NCBI GenBank assembly: GCA_963693365.1
Contig: CAVNZM010000006.1
Span: forward strand, 4,340,001 to 4,404,000
Source of the DNA: Amoebidium appalachense
Lineage: Eukaryota; Ichthyosporea
Direction of reading: 5' to 3'
DNA: 64,000 bases
A model generated the notes under the pieces. That model had not been told where the DNA came from. It was given only the letters and a program-made list of their open reading frames with translations, and did no database searches. Below, one piece after another: positions 42,739 through 64,000 of the stretch (its first letter is position 1; the number at the start of each line of letters is the position of its first letter). Both the position numbers and the translations under genes were made by a program.

Positions 42739-42846
42739 AAACCGTTTTCTGTTCTAATATTGGAGAACTGTCGATAGTGATAGAAAATGTCATTGGAAGA
42801 ACAATCGGGAAATCCCGCGGTGTGACAACCAATCAGAATGAAGCAA

Positions 42847-43302
42847 TATTGGGATATTCGGGTTGGTTGTAAGGTTTTTCGGATCGGGCCGAAGGCCCTA
42901 ACGGGCCGCAGGCCCGCCTATTGGGCCGCCAGGCCCTAGGCCGCCAGGCCCTAGGCCGCCAGGCCCTAGGCCGCCAGGCCCTAGGCCGCCAGGCCTGGGG
43001 CCCCGGGGACCGGGGGCCTCCCCCACCCCCGCGAGCCACCCCCGGCCCGACCCGACCCGGCCCGGCCCGCGGGGGAGGGGGTTAGCAGAGTCTGCTAACC
43101 AGAGTCTGCTAACCCCCCTCCCCCGCGGGCCGGGCCGGGCCGGGTCGGGCCGGGGGTGGCTCGCGGGGGTGGGGAGGCCCCCGGTCCCCGGGGCCCCAGG
43201 CCTGGCGGCCTAGGGCCTGGCGGCCCAATAGGCGGGCCTGCGGCCCGTTAGGGCCTTCGGCCCGATCCGGAAAACCTTACAACCAACCCGAATATCCCAA
43301 TA
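42847..43302. repeat. Large GC-rich palindrome (~200-bp arms)
   Basis: The left arm starts ATTGGGATATTCGGGTTGGT and the right arm ends with its reverse complement at 43302. The centre (about 43081-43112) is GTTAGCAGAGTCTGCTAAC plus a partial second copy. Arms match over nearly their whole length; the left arm is longer by three extra 16-bp units (CCTAGGCCGCCAGGCC). The sequence could fold into one very stable hairpin with small side hairpins. Confidence 0.85.
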
Positions 43303-43794
43303 ACATGCGCATATATATGGGCCAGTTTCACGTACATATGGACGTGCTCCAGGTATCATAAATGGGCCCGTTTCACGTACATACAAACAGGTTAGCACGG
43401 CCCAACTGATGATGGGCGTGAGCCCCGCGGCCGTCACATTTGCACACATAAAGAGTGGGACGTTCATCAGCATGCGTAATACTTTCTCACAATTTCATCT
43501 CTAGTTATCTCAAATATATCTCACCGACTTCGTAATGATGATTCATATCTAAGAATGGATGATAGATAGCCGCATGCACAATGCTATGAATTTCATGATA
43601 CATTTACATGCGCATGTGCCAACGATCATCGGATTCATGCCCATGCAGTGCACATGTGGCCTTGTACATAGAGCCATGTACATGCCTACAGCGCCGAGCA
43701 AGTTACTCATTTTCAGGGCCGTTAGGTTACAATAGTTGTACAGTAGTCATACCAATAAGTCGACCAGAACAGTTTCCGTGACAGGCCCACGGCA
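43303..43794. other. Gene-free spacer
   Basis: AT-rich, with a duplicated GTTTCACGTACATA (about 43325 and 43373). No ORF or RNA gene I can support. Confidence 0.4.
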
Positions 43795-43904
43795 ATGTTG
43801 TTTTTGGCTCTGTTGTGGTTTTTGGGAGCCACAACAATTGCTCAGGCTGTGCCTTTAGCCGCGTACCTCGCGTACGACGTCAACAGTTATAAAACTGATG
43901 TGCC

Positions 43905-44708
43905 ATGGCACATCTATTCCCAAATGACACATTTCCGTTTCTTCTCTCACGTAACAATAATCCAGTTTCCTTATTTTCCCTGCTTGGTCTTACTAAGGTT
44001 GATTGCATGAACCTCCTCTGGCGCATCCTTGATAACCCGGAACTTGTTGCTCCTCTTTTAGTTTTGGGATCAAGTGAAATGTATGAAGCATTCGCAAAAG
44101 GACACTTGACACATGTAGGTGCCCTTGCTCACGACCAGGAAGTGCAGTTCTATCCTACCACACTTCAGACCTGCGCCAACCGTGCACGTCCCACGGCCGT
44201 AGAAATACACCAATATTTTGCAGCTACCTATGGTGTATCCCACTATGTGCAAAACCCTGACCTAGAAATAGCCTCGAGGCAAGGGCTCACAATTGCACAC
44301 CCAAGAACACCTGAACTACAGAGACACACGTCCAGTGTTCACACTGCACGCAACGACCTTTTACAAAGCATGTACAAGCCAAACCTTCTTCGCGCTTTCC
44401 TCTTTGAATATTTCATGTCCCCAAACTACGTACCAAAAGTGGTGTCTACCTCCTACATATTTGACACAGACGGCACAGTAGAATTTGCAAACCACGAATT
44501 TTCCGTTGGGTTGTTTGATGCCTTGTGTTCTATGACACAGGCAAATATTCGGATATGGACTGAAGTAATGCTGGGTCTTCACCCACGCCACATTGTCATG
44601 CAAGAAAAATCACACCAGAACTTTAGACGTCTTATATCAAGAAACCGAAACAGGCTACAATATATACTAAATGGAAATCCCAGAAGATGTTTTCGAACAC
44701 ATAACTGA
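43905..44708 (+). CDS. Unrecognised 267-aa ORF
   Basis: ATG 43905, with an alternative at 44007 that would skip a hydrophobic lead. Codon use and a long uninterrupted, compositionally normal frame argue for a real gene (segments LLWRILDNPELVAPLLVLG, LLQSMYKPNLLRAFLFEYF, LFDALCSMTQANIRIWTEVM). No motif I can name. A second short ORF at 43795-44010 in another frame begins with a signal-peptide-like MLFLALLWFLGATTIAQA and overlaps its start, so the 5' end may be spliced or frameshifted. Confidence 0.45.
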   Translation: MAHLFPNDTFPFLLSRNNNPVSLFSLLGLTKVDCMNLLWRILDNPELVAPLLVLGSSEMYEAFAKGHLTHVGALAHDQEVQFYPTTLQTCANRARPTAVEIHQYFAATYGVSHYVQNPDLEIASRQGLTIAHPRTPELQRHTSSVHTARNDLLQSMYKPNLLRAFLFEYFMSPNYVPKVVSTSYIFDTDGTVEFANHEFSVGLFDALCSMTQANIRIWTEVMLGLHPRHIVMQEKSHQNFRRLISRNRNRLQYILNGNPRRCFRTHN

Positions 44709-44871
44709 ATGGAAACTCAACACCCAAACACTTACAGAAGCCAACGCTTGTGGCTTTTGCACTAATCATGGCTATTTGTGTATATTTTCATTTCTCATGC
44801 CCCTTTCTACACGTGTTTATGCATGTGTGTGCGCACCTCTGGCTTCAGTCACGCAGGCGTGCCCCCGCCAG

Positions 44872-45320
44872 GGGGCACGCAGAACCAAGAAGTGGCTAGT
44901 ATATCATACTTTGCGTGGTGGCCGCGGCATAATTGTGTTGGAGTGCAACTGTGCTTCCTCGCTTCACTGTTCGAAGAGCTGGTGCCAGAACCTTTCGAGC
45001 TTGCTTCTATTCAAGTACAGTATATGGCACGGGTATGGCACTAAAACGTCTTTTGTTATTCATTGCACACCATACTGGCTTGGTATGTGAACAATAGGGG
45101 CACGCAGAACCAAGAAGTGGCTAGTATATCATACTTTGCGCGGTGGCCGCGGCATAATTGTGTTGGAGTGCAACTGTGCTTCCTCGCTTCACTGTTCGAA
45201 GAGCTGGTGCCAGAACCTTTCGAGCTTGCTTCTATTCAAGTACAGTATATGGCACGGGTATGGCACTAAAACGTCTTTTGTTATTCATTGCACACCATAC
45301 TGGCTTGGTATGTGAACAAG
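44872..45320. repeat. ~225-bp tandem duplication
   Basis: Two near-identical units (44872-45096 and 45097-45320) from GGGGCACGCAGAACCAAGAA to CTTGGTATGTGAACAA, differing at one or two bases. Each contains a short open frame (VGVQLCFLASLFEELVPEPF) that could be a duplicated exon. Confidence 0.8.
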
Positions 45321-45890
45321 TAGTGAGGGGATAGCAGAAACAGTAGGTCAGGTCTTGGTCTGGTAACCGCTCACCGCCATAACTTCGCAACTTGAAATGA
45401 AACAACAGCATTTGTGGTACTACCGTTACCTCGCGCATGTCTAATATACGTAGTGGTTGGCTGAGCTCGGTATTAAACAACATCTGCTCGCTCTTGTGCA
45501 GACCATAGTGGGCTACTGTGGCAGATCTGAGTGAGGAGCAGATGACCTTACAAACAGCGTTTCTGTGCATGGCACACGGTCAATGTGTGTTTCTATGCTA
45601 TAGAACTTCAAACAAGAACTTCGTTGTGTCAATTAGGCAGCGTTTATGGTGCTTTAGAATACCTCCAGAGAGAAAAAGCAGCCTGGGGGGCTGGAGCATG
45701 GAGTAAGGGAGGGAGCGAAAAGGGAAGGCTTCTCGAAGCCATGGCCCGGACGTGACATTCCACACTCATCACCAACATTCGAAAGTGTAGGGGTCAGGAT
45801 AACATGAAACAAGGTTATTGTGCATAACGAAGGCCTTTTTTGTTTGGGAAATAGTAAGGAGAAAAGGTGCAAAACGCAAGCAGAAAAGTC
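45321..45890. other. Spacer without supported gene
   Basis: Short frames only, including a 112-codon minus-strand frame (45232-45570) that overlaps the tandem duplication and has no recognisable domain. Confidence 0.35.
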
Positions 45891-45919
45891 CCCGGCCAAA
45901 AGCGCCAGGCCTGACAGCC

Positions 45920-46583
45920 GCCACCCACCGCGGAATCGATCGATCGTATTAGAGAAATTTTCAAGTCTAGAAGACGGAAAAACACCGCTTCTAGCCGCGA
46001 GCGATTTTCCTCCCAGGGAGATAGCCCACGCCACCTACAGGTACATCACCACCCACCGGGTAGCACCCAAGGACAGCAAGGGCCCCATCACCGAGCACCG
46101 GATGCCCATCTACCAGGTGGTGGCCCTGAACGACGGGGGAGACCCGGCCAACCAATGGAGGGAGATTCACTATTTCCGGAGCAGCCTGCCCCTGGAGCAG
46201 CAGGTCACCCAGCCGATGCTGCACCTCCGTGCCAACCAGCAAGAGGCCCCCCTACTAGCCAACCCCCCCCCCCCCCCCCCCCCCCCCCTCGGAGCCGCCC
46301 CCCCCCCCTCCCCCTGGGTCAGGCCCCCGAGCCACCAATGCACAGCACACCCATTCGACCTGCAAACCCCCCCCACCCCCCGGAGACTCACCCCCATGGC
46401 CACGAACCTGGTACCCCGGGCACCTACGAGGAATGGCAACACCACATCCAACAGCTCCCCCCCGACACCCCCATTACCGTCTACACCGACGGCAGCCAGC
46501 TGACCCACCCTGGCAAACGGACGGCCCGTGCCGGGGCAGGGGCCGTCCTGGACATCCCAGACCGGACCGGCCCGCATTTGTAA
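45920..46583 (+). mobile_element. Retrotransposon fragment with RNase H start
   Basis: GC-rich coding-like sequence in two frames joined across a poly(C) tract (46262-46288). The downstream frame contains TYEEWQHHIQQL then ITVYTDGSQLTHPGKR and AGAGAVLD, the first strand and Asp of an RNase HI domain as found in non-LTR retrotransposon polyproteins. The remaining RNase H motifs are missing, so it is a truncated fragment. Confidence 0.5.
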
Positions 46584-46975
46584 CGGCATACACCCGTCCA
46601 GGTGACCCGTCTGCCACCTACTGAGATGGCTCCTTATTTTTCCTTACACATTTAGCGAACACTGGACTCTATATCGAAGCGTCGAGGCGCCGCGACAGAA
46701 AGCATGCACGCGGTCGCGACAGTGTAAGGAAATATCGGACCTGCAGCGAACGTAAAGTTCAACGCAGCGCGTGCACACCGTCAGTACGTGTGAGGTGACC
46801 CGTCTGAACAGCGTCTGAACACATCACTGTCATCAGCCAATCACGGATTCCCAAAATTCCATAACCTATCTCTCTCCTCTCCCTGTCGCGCTCGCTCTCC
46901 CCCCTTCTCGCTCCCCGGGGTCCCCTGGCCCCAGGGCCTCTCCCTCGAGCTCGCTTCCTCTCACTCCACGATATA

Positions 46976-48211
46976 GTGATATTCGATGTAGTGTCAGAGT
47001 GGTGCAAGGCAAACCTTATGATCCTTAACATAGACAAATGTGGTGTTCTTGTACCTGATATAGCTAACAATTTACACACATTTACATTATCATCTAAACC
47101 TGTACCTATAGTTCCAGAATACAAATATCTTGGTGTTCCGGTTGATTCTGTTGGTGTTATGTTTCCCCATATGGTCGAAAAGAGGGTAGAGTTGGCTCGT
47201 AAGCGGTTAGCTTTCTTCTCGGCTAATATTTTTAAAGACACACCCCTCCATCCTTCTATTAGACTTACATTTATTCGCACTTCTGTCTTCCCGGCATGTG
47301 AATATGGTTTACCCCTTCTCGCCGCTTGGATCAAGAAAGAGAGAACTAGAGCGCTTAAACCCTTGGCAAATTTCCTTGAAGCAGAAGTTGCCTCCTTTCT
47401 ATCTAACAACTGTTGTAAACCTGGGCCTGTAACGCTCTCGATATATGGTCTGGTCCCAATAGCTGCTAGAGTATCCTATCTCGCGCTGAAATTCAATAAG
47501 CACATAAGCCGCTTAAAGAAGTATTTGCCCTCCCACCCTCTCTTCTCTATCCGACCTGTCCCCTCCTCACCTCTCCCCTCTTTCCTCCCCTCTCTCTCCC
47601 CTTCTCCCCTGGGCACAAATACAAATAAACCCCGCAATAGTGTGTGTGTGACTTTGGACTGCCACTTACTTATTAAACATGTACACAATCACAAGATAAT
47701 CACGCAATATAACAAATGGAAAAAGATACCACACGACACTAGACCCGATGAAAGCATACACCTTGAAAAACTAAGCCTTATGTCTCGTTTTATATATACT
47801 GACCGCCTCAACCATATTGCCAAATATGGCACTCGCAAGTGTATAACACCTAAATACATATTACCTTCCTGTAGAACTGGTCTTTCTCTAGCTGATGGTA
47901 TTATTGATCAATTACCACGCTTTTACTGTACACGTGCTATACAGTGGAGATCTAATAAGTATAAGGTGGCATCATTTGCATGCCCAAACAACACACACAC
48001 ACACCAGTTTAACCGGTCATGTATCGCCAAATGTAGTTTGATAGACCACATAATACCGCAACACACACACGTCACATTCACAACAGACACCCAGAAAGAT
48101 AGCCTACCTGTAAATTACAACATCCTTGATTTTATACTAAACACGCGTAACTACGACCTGTTTATTAGATGTATTGATTGGCTTGAGAAACACATCACTA
48201 CAAAATTATAG
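46976..48211 (+). mobile_element. Non-LTR retrotransposon RT C-terminal fragment
   Basis: One open frame of about 410 codons without a start: WCKANLMILNIDKCGVLVP, YKYLGVPVDSVG, VELARKRLAFF, TFIRTSVFPACEYGLPLL match the post-catalytic palm/thumb of LINE-type reverse transcriptases (the K-x-LGV...D pattern). The catalytic YxDD lies upstream and is missing, so the element is 5'-truncated. It ends at 48211 and is followed by (CA)n and a 47-nt poly(A) (48313-48359), the usual LINE 3' tail. Confidence 0.7.
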
Positions 48212-48215
48212 CGCA

Positions 48216-48278
<63 letters not shown>

Positions 48279-48310
48279 CCAGCTGATACCGAGTGTCCCG
48301 AGGGGAGCCC

Positions 48311-48360
<50 letters not shown>

Positions 48361-48560
48361 GGGGAACCCCAACTAATTGATTTCTCCTTGTAGTCTTTAT
48401 GGTGTCTCGTAGAGAAAGTAAACCCTGATATATAGTCACCACCCGACATCTATGTACGTGATCATGATATACCGCTGAGGGGATATTCCGAGCAAAACCC
48501 CCCCCCCATACCTGAGACTGGTTCTCTTTGCCTCGAGTAAACAGCGTAAACCCCCCCATA
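47553..48560. repeat. Inverted-repeat partner A (retroelement 3' end)
   Basis: Reverse-complement match to 61626-62605: coding end, (CA)n, GCTGATACCGAGTGTCCC, A-rich run, then a shared non-coding flank of about 200 bp (GGGGAACCCCAACT ... CGAGTAAACAGCGTAAACC). The shared flank beyond the A tail suggests the two are copies of a larger repeat. Confidence 0.75.
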
Positions 48561-49251
48561 GTGATATATCCCGTTATAAAATCCATTCATGATCATGATT
48601 TAGCTGGAGCGCTGCGCTCTAGCTATGAGCCTTCTGGCTGCTATAGCTGCGGGCATCGTTTTCTTCGCACGTACGTCGCAACAGACAAAAGTCGCAGCGT
48701 GAACCTCAGTTTCAAGTTCTTGTAGGCCACAAGTAGCCTTTTTTATCAGATCCAAGATGGTCCAGGTATGTCCATGCTCAGGTGTTTTAGTTTGTCACAC
48801 CGTATGGACTTGACCTGTTAACGTTTCAACGGCAACGCCGCGGGTTAGGCATTAAGCTGGTATAAAGTGGTTCTATGATCATGTTATGCCCACCTCCACT
48901 CCGTCATTATGAACATAAAATGTTGCTTGCGTACGCAAAATTTGTAGTTTCGGGTGAATCTGGGACGGCAGTCTCGTTGTTTTATAGTTGGAAGTGAGTT
49001 TCTCAAGGGTAACTGGACCGAGAGAGGGACGGAGAAGGGGGGGGGGGGGGGAGGGGGGGGGGGGTTGGGTTGGGAAGGAAGAGAGGAGAGACACTCTGTC
49101 CCTAGGAAGAACGAGAAAAGACAGTTTCAGAATCCAAAGATGGTTATGTTTGCTCCAGTCATTACTGTGGGTGAGCGTGAGAGAGCAGCTGGAACAAGCG
49201 GGCTGCACCTTGTTGCATCCCTGGCTCAGGTTTTTTTTTTCTTCTGGGCAG
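48561..49251. other. Spacer upstream of the INPP1-like gene
   Basis: No complete gene seen. A small palindromic stretch (TAGCTGGAGCGCTGCGCTCTAGCTA, read as halves of under 13 bp) lies at 48601-48625. A candidate 5' exon with ATG near 49140 (MVMFAPVIT) and a GTGGGTGAGC donor lies just upstream of the first secure exon, but this start is unproven. Confidence 0.35.
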
Positions 49252-61006
<11,755 letters not shown>

Positions 61007-61132
61007 TCGATATATATATACTTTTTTTAACACAATATAGCTAACGTATACAGATGTGATAGTGTCGTGTTTTTGGTTGTTGGATGATCACAACCCCGAA
61101 CTTTCTCTGAACACACACACTCCTTCCCCCCC

Positions 61133-61165
<33 letters not shown>

Positions 61166-61283
61166 ACCTCCACCACCACCACCACCACCACCACCACCAC
61201 CACAGCGGCGGTCACCGCCTTCTGCGTTATGAAGCGATGAGCAGCTGTTTTTTTTTTTTGTTTTTTTTTTTTGGCAATGTGGT

Positions 61284-61321
<38 letters not shown>

Positions 61322-61625
61322 AAAGCACCACAATGAATGATTGTTGCTAAGGTTTTGTTGATCGGAAGTCATATGAGAATCGCTCAGGCCTGCCCTGTCG
61401 AACTACCCATCGCAGTGCATTTTTTTGAATAGGTTAAAAGTAACCATATAGAATTTATCATATGTTACATATTCTAGTTACAATCTACTAGTGCTGTTAT
61501 GATTGATTTATCGATTGCTCAAGATAGGTGTGGGCTGTAGGATTGTAATATGGTTGTTGTAGTTGGTGCGCGGCACATAAATAGATCTTGCATCAGATTT
61601 CCACCAGAGAAATCCTAGATCAAAG
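61007..61625. other. 3' flank of INPP1 with C, ACC and G tracts
   Basis: Poly(C) with (ACC)n (61125-61202), poly(T) and a 40-nt poly(G) (61283-61320). No AATAAA seen within 150 bp of the stop. Confidence 0.5.
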
Positions 61626-61891
61626 TGGGGGGTTTACACTGTTTACTCGAGGCAAAGAGAGACCAGTCTCAGGTATGGGGGTTTTTTGCTCGGAATATCC
61701 CCTCAGCGGTATATCGTGATCACGTACATAGATGTCGGGTGATGATTACTTATCAGGGTTTATTTTCTCTACGAGACACCATAAAGACAAAGAAGAATCA
61801 ATCAGTTGGGGTTCCCCGTTTTGTTTTGTTTTTCTTTTCTTTTCTTTTTTTTTTTTTCCTGGGCTCCCCTGGGACACTCGGTATCAGCTGG

Positions 61892-61932
<41 letters not shown>

Positions 61933-62605
61933 CGCGCGCGCGCTAGAATTTTGTAATGATGTGTTTCTCAAGCCAATCAATACATCTAATAAACAGGTCG
62001 TAGTTACGCGTGTTTAGTATAAAATCAAGGATGTTGTAATTTTCTGGTAGGCTATCTTTCTGGGTGTCTGTTTTGAATGTGACGTGCGTGTGTTGCGGTA
62101 TTATGTGGTCTATCAAACTACATTTGGCGATACATGACCGTTTAAACTGGTGTGTGTGTGTGTTGTTTGGGCATGCAAACGATGCCACCTTATACTTATT
62201 AGATCTCCTCTGTATAGCACGTGTACAGTAAAAGCGTGGTATGTGATCAATAATATCATCAGCTAGAGAAAGACCAATTCTACAGGAAGGTAATATGTAT
62301 TTAGGTGTTACACATTTGCGAGTGCCATATTTGGCAATATGGTTAATGCGGTCATTATATATAAAACGAGACATAAGGCTTAGTTTTTCAAGGTGTATGC
62401 TTTCATCGGGTCTGGTGTCGTGTGGTATCTTTTTCCATTTGTTATATTGCGTAATTATTTTGTGATTGTGTACATGTCTAATAAGTAAGTGGCAGTCCAA
62501 AGTCACACGCACACTTTTGCTGGGTTTATTTGTATTTGTGCCCGGGGGAGAAGGAGAGAGAGAGGGAAGGAAAGAGGGGAGAGGTGAGGAGGGGACAGGT
62601 GTCAA
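61626..62605 (-). mobile_element. Non-LTR retrotransposon 3' fragment, inverted copy
   Basis: Minus-strand frame 62605-61943 (LIRHVHNHKIITQYNKWKKI, IILPSCRIGLSL-like region, YNILDFILNTRNYDLFIRCI) matches the last 220 codons of the 46976-48211 fragment with scattered substitutions, followed by the same 3' sequence with a shorter (CA)n and an A-rich tail mixed with G (TTTTC repeats on plus). It is more 5'-truncated than partner A. Confidence 0.72.
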
Positions 62606-63075
62606 TTGCGATTGTAATTCTGTTAACGTTAGATCGGTGGTAGTAGCATATATGATCCGGCATAACTACGTGATACTCCCGAGGAGCTCAAATAAAAACT
62701 GGAATGATGCACACATATGCATTCAATCGCGCTATGCATAATGTGTATGTGATCTAGACCCCCCCCCCCCCCCCCGCCCCGGGGACCCCACCCATACCCA
62801 AGCACCCTTGGTTTATGCACCCATTCCCCAACACTCATGTTCTATTTATCTGGTGGCTACTGTGAACTCATGTGCATGCAAGTACATAAATCATTGGCAT
62901 AGGTATAGAATGAACTCACTCCGCCAGCGGAGGGTGATTAGAGGCCAAAGGGCCTGGGAAACTAATATGTTATATATAGTATTGTAGGGGGCCTAAGGGA
63001 TGATGTCATGGGTTTGCAGGTGTCATCCTATATTTCGCCTGATATGTGTGTGTGTGTGTGTGGTGTGTGTGCTTG

Positions 63076-63134
<59 letters not shown>

Positions 63135-63208
63135 CAGGCGGGGGCAGGATGGGTGGGGCGTGGGGGGAGGGGGGAGGGAGGGGGGAGTGGTGGGTCGTAT
63201 AGGTGTGT

Positions 63209-63256
<48 letters not shown>

Positions 63257-63290
63257 CAGGCGGTGGCAGGATGGGTGAGGCGCGGGGGGA
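62606..63290. other. Spacer with TG microsatellites
   Basis: Poly(C) (62760-62775), (TG)n at 63047-63131 and 63203-63253, each followed by GCAGCAGGCGG(G/T)GGCAGGATGGGTG (a ~120-bp tandem duplicate). No gene supported. Confidence 0.6.
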
Positions 63291-63294
63291 GGGG

Positions 63295-63440
63295 TTTGAA
63301 TGCGGAACACAGTACGAAGTACGCATACACGACGAGAAGCATGGTGCAGGACACATGCAAAGGCAAACATTCAAGTATGCAACATCAGCCATGTGCACAG
63401 TATGCGTCATAAGCAGAGCCCATCCTCAGGGAGGACCCAA
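63295..63440. repeat. Dispersed repeat, inverted copy
   Basis: Reverse complement of 55585-55735. The remaining sequence to 64000 has TG and G tracts and no supported gene; a stem GTCTGAGTT/AACTCAGAC (63453-63501) is visible. Confidence 0.65.
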
Positions 63441-64000
63441 GTCATCAATTGCGTCTGAGTTTCGACCCCTTAGCCCGCGTATATACGACGCTCCAACTCA
63501 GACAGCAGCATCAACTGAACTTGGGCGGGTCAACCCGTCTTGATCAAAGACGAGCAGGGTTGCTTATGCAAGCAAGGTGAGCAAAACGGTGAAGATGTGT
63601 GTGCAAACTAATGCAGTGCAGCGAAAAATGCGTATGTGCTTACAGATGCACGACACAGAGCAACCATGCCCGGTTGCATGGAAGTAAAGCGGTCTCCACA
63701 CAGTGGTCCGTCCTGAAAGGACACCTCTGAAAGGGGGGGGGGGGGAGTGGGAGGGGTGGGTCGTGTAGGTGTGTGTGTGTGTGTGCGAATAGGTGGGTGG
63801 TGTGTGTATGTGAAAATGTGTGTGTACGTGCACGTGTATGTGTGCGTGTGAGCCTGTGTGTGTGTATTGGGGGGAGGAGGGAGGGGGGAGGGGGGGGAGG
63901 GTTTGCACAGTACAAACCGCACAACCGGCATTGTTTTTAACCAAGGCCAGTAACAATCGAATATTAACATATAATCAGACTAACTTTAAAAGTGGCCAAG

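Noticed and set aside
46976-48211. Intact retrotransposon
   Set aside because: The catalytic YxDD region and 5' ORFs are missing, so only a truncated 3' fragment is present.

Overview
This window reads as a eukaryotic nuclear scaffold in which a block of intronless, tightly packed, mostly GC-rich genes of large-DNA-virus type (about 1-27.4 kb, with possible outliers near 37-44 kb) sits beside intron-rich cellular genes. The virus-like assignment rests on gene content: KilA-N/BRO-type DNA-binding proteins with GIY-YIG (T5orf172) or Vsr-like nuclease tails, a superfamily 3 helicase of DUF5906 type, a RuvC-like Holliday-junction resolvase, a Nudix hydrolase, PD-(D/E)XK nucleases, a possible adenain-like protease, and several small membrane or secreted proteins. 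I cannot name the virus lineage or the host from sequence alone.

Layout: 0-10.8 kb holds mostly intact virus-like genes (MSV199-like nuclease, coiled-coil protein, N-myristoylation candidate, Nudix, KilA/BRO paralogue 1, a 713-aa acidic protein, a run of secreted or membrane proteins, a 452-aa structural candidate). From 10.8 to 27.4 kb there are replication/recombination genes and the expanded KilA/BRO and PD-(D/E)XK families; many are broken by single in-frame stops or by shifts at G/C homopolymers. A shared TATAAA(A/G)GG promoter about 35-45 bp upstream of the ATG, and stop codons embedded in AATAAA, give the block a common expression style.

From 27.4 to 35.4 kb lies a minus-strand JmjC-domain gene (9 inferred exons, 34827 to 28304) whose introns are almost wholly minisatellites, G/C homopolymers and CA/TG microsatellites. 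From 35.4 to 46 kb there is a mixed stretch: a coiled-coil gene with P-A-D-P repeats, a two-TM protein with tandem-duplicated 3' end, a DUF5763-like zinc-knuckle protein, an HNH-AP2 homing-type endonuclease between direct repeats, a 450-bp GC-rich palindrome, and an unrecognised ORF. From 46 to 48.6 kb are non-LTR retrotransposon fragments. From 49.2 to 61.0 kb is a plus-strand inositol polyphosphate 1-phosphatase (INPP1-like) gene with at least 11 exons, including a 23-nt microexon. An inverted copy of the 47.6-48.6 kb retroelement piece lies at 61.6-62.6 kb.

The virus-like genes would cover replication (helicase), genome processing (resolvase, nucleases), expression control (KilA/BRO family) and virion structure or membrane. 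The nonsense and frameshift lesions plus linkage to intron-bearing genes favour a decaying endogenous viral element. Because most frameshifts sit in G or C runs, uncorrected homopolymer sequencing errors are a serious alternative for those. Repeat boundaries are read by eye and are approximate.
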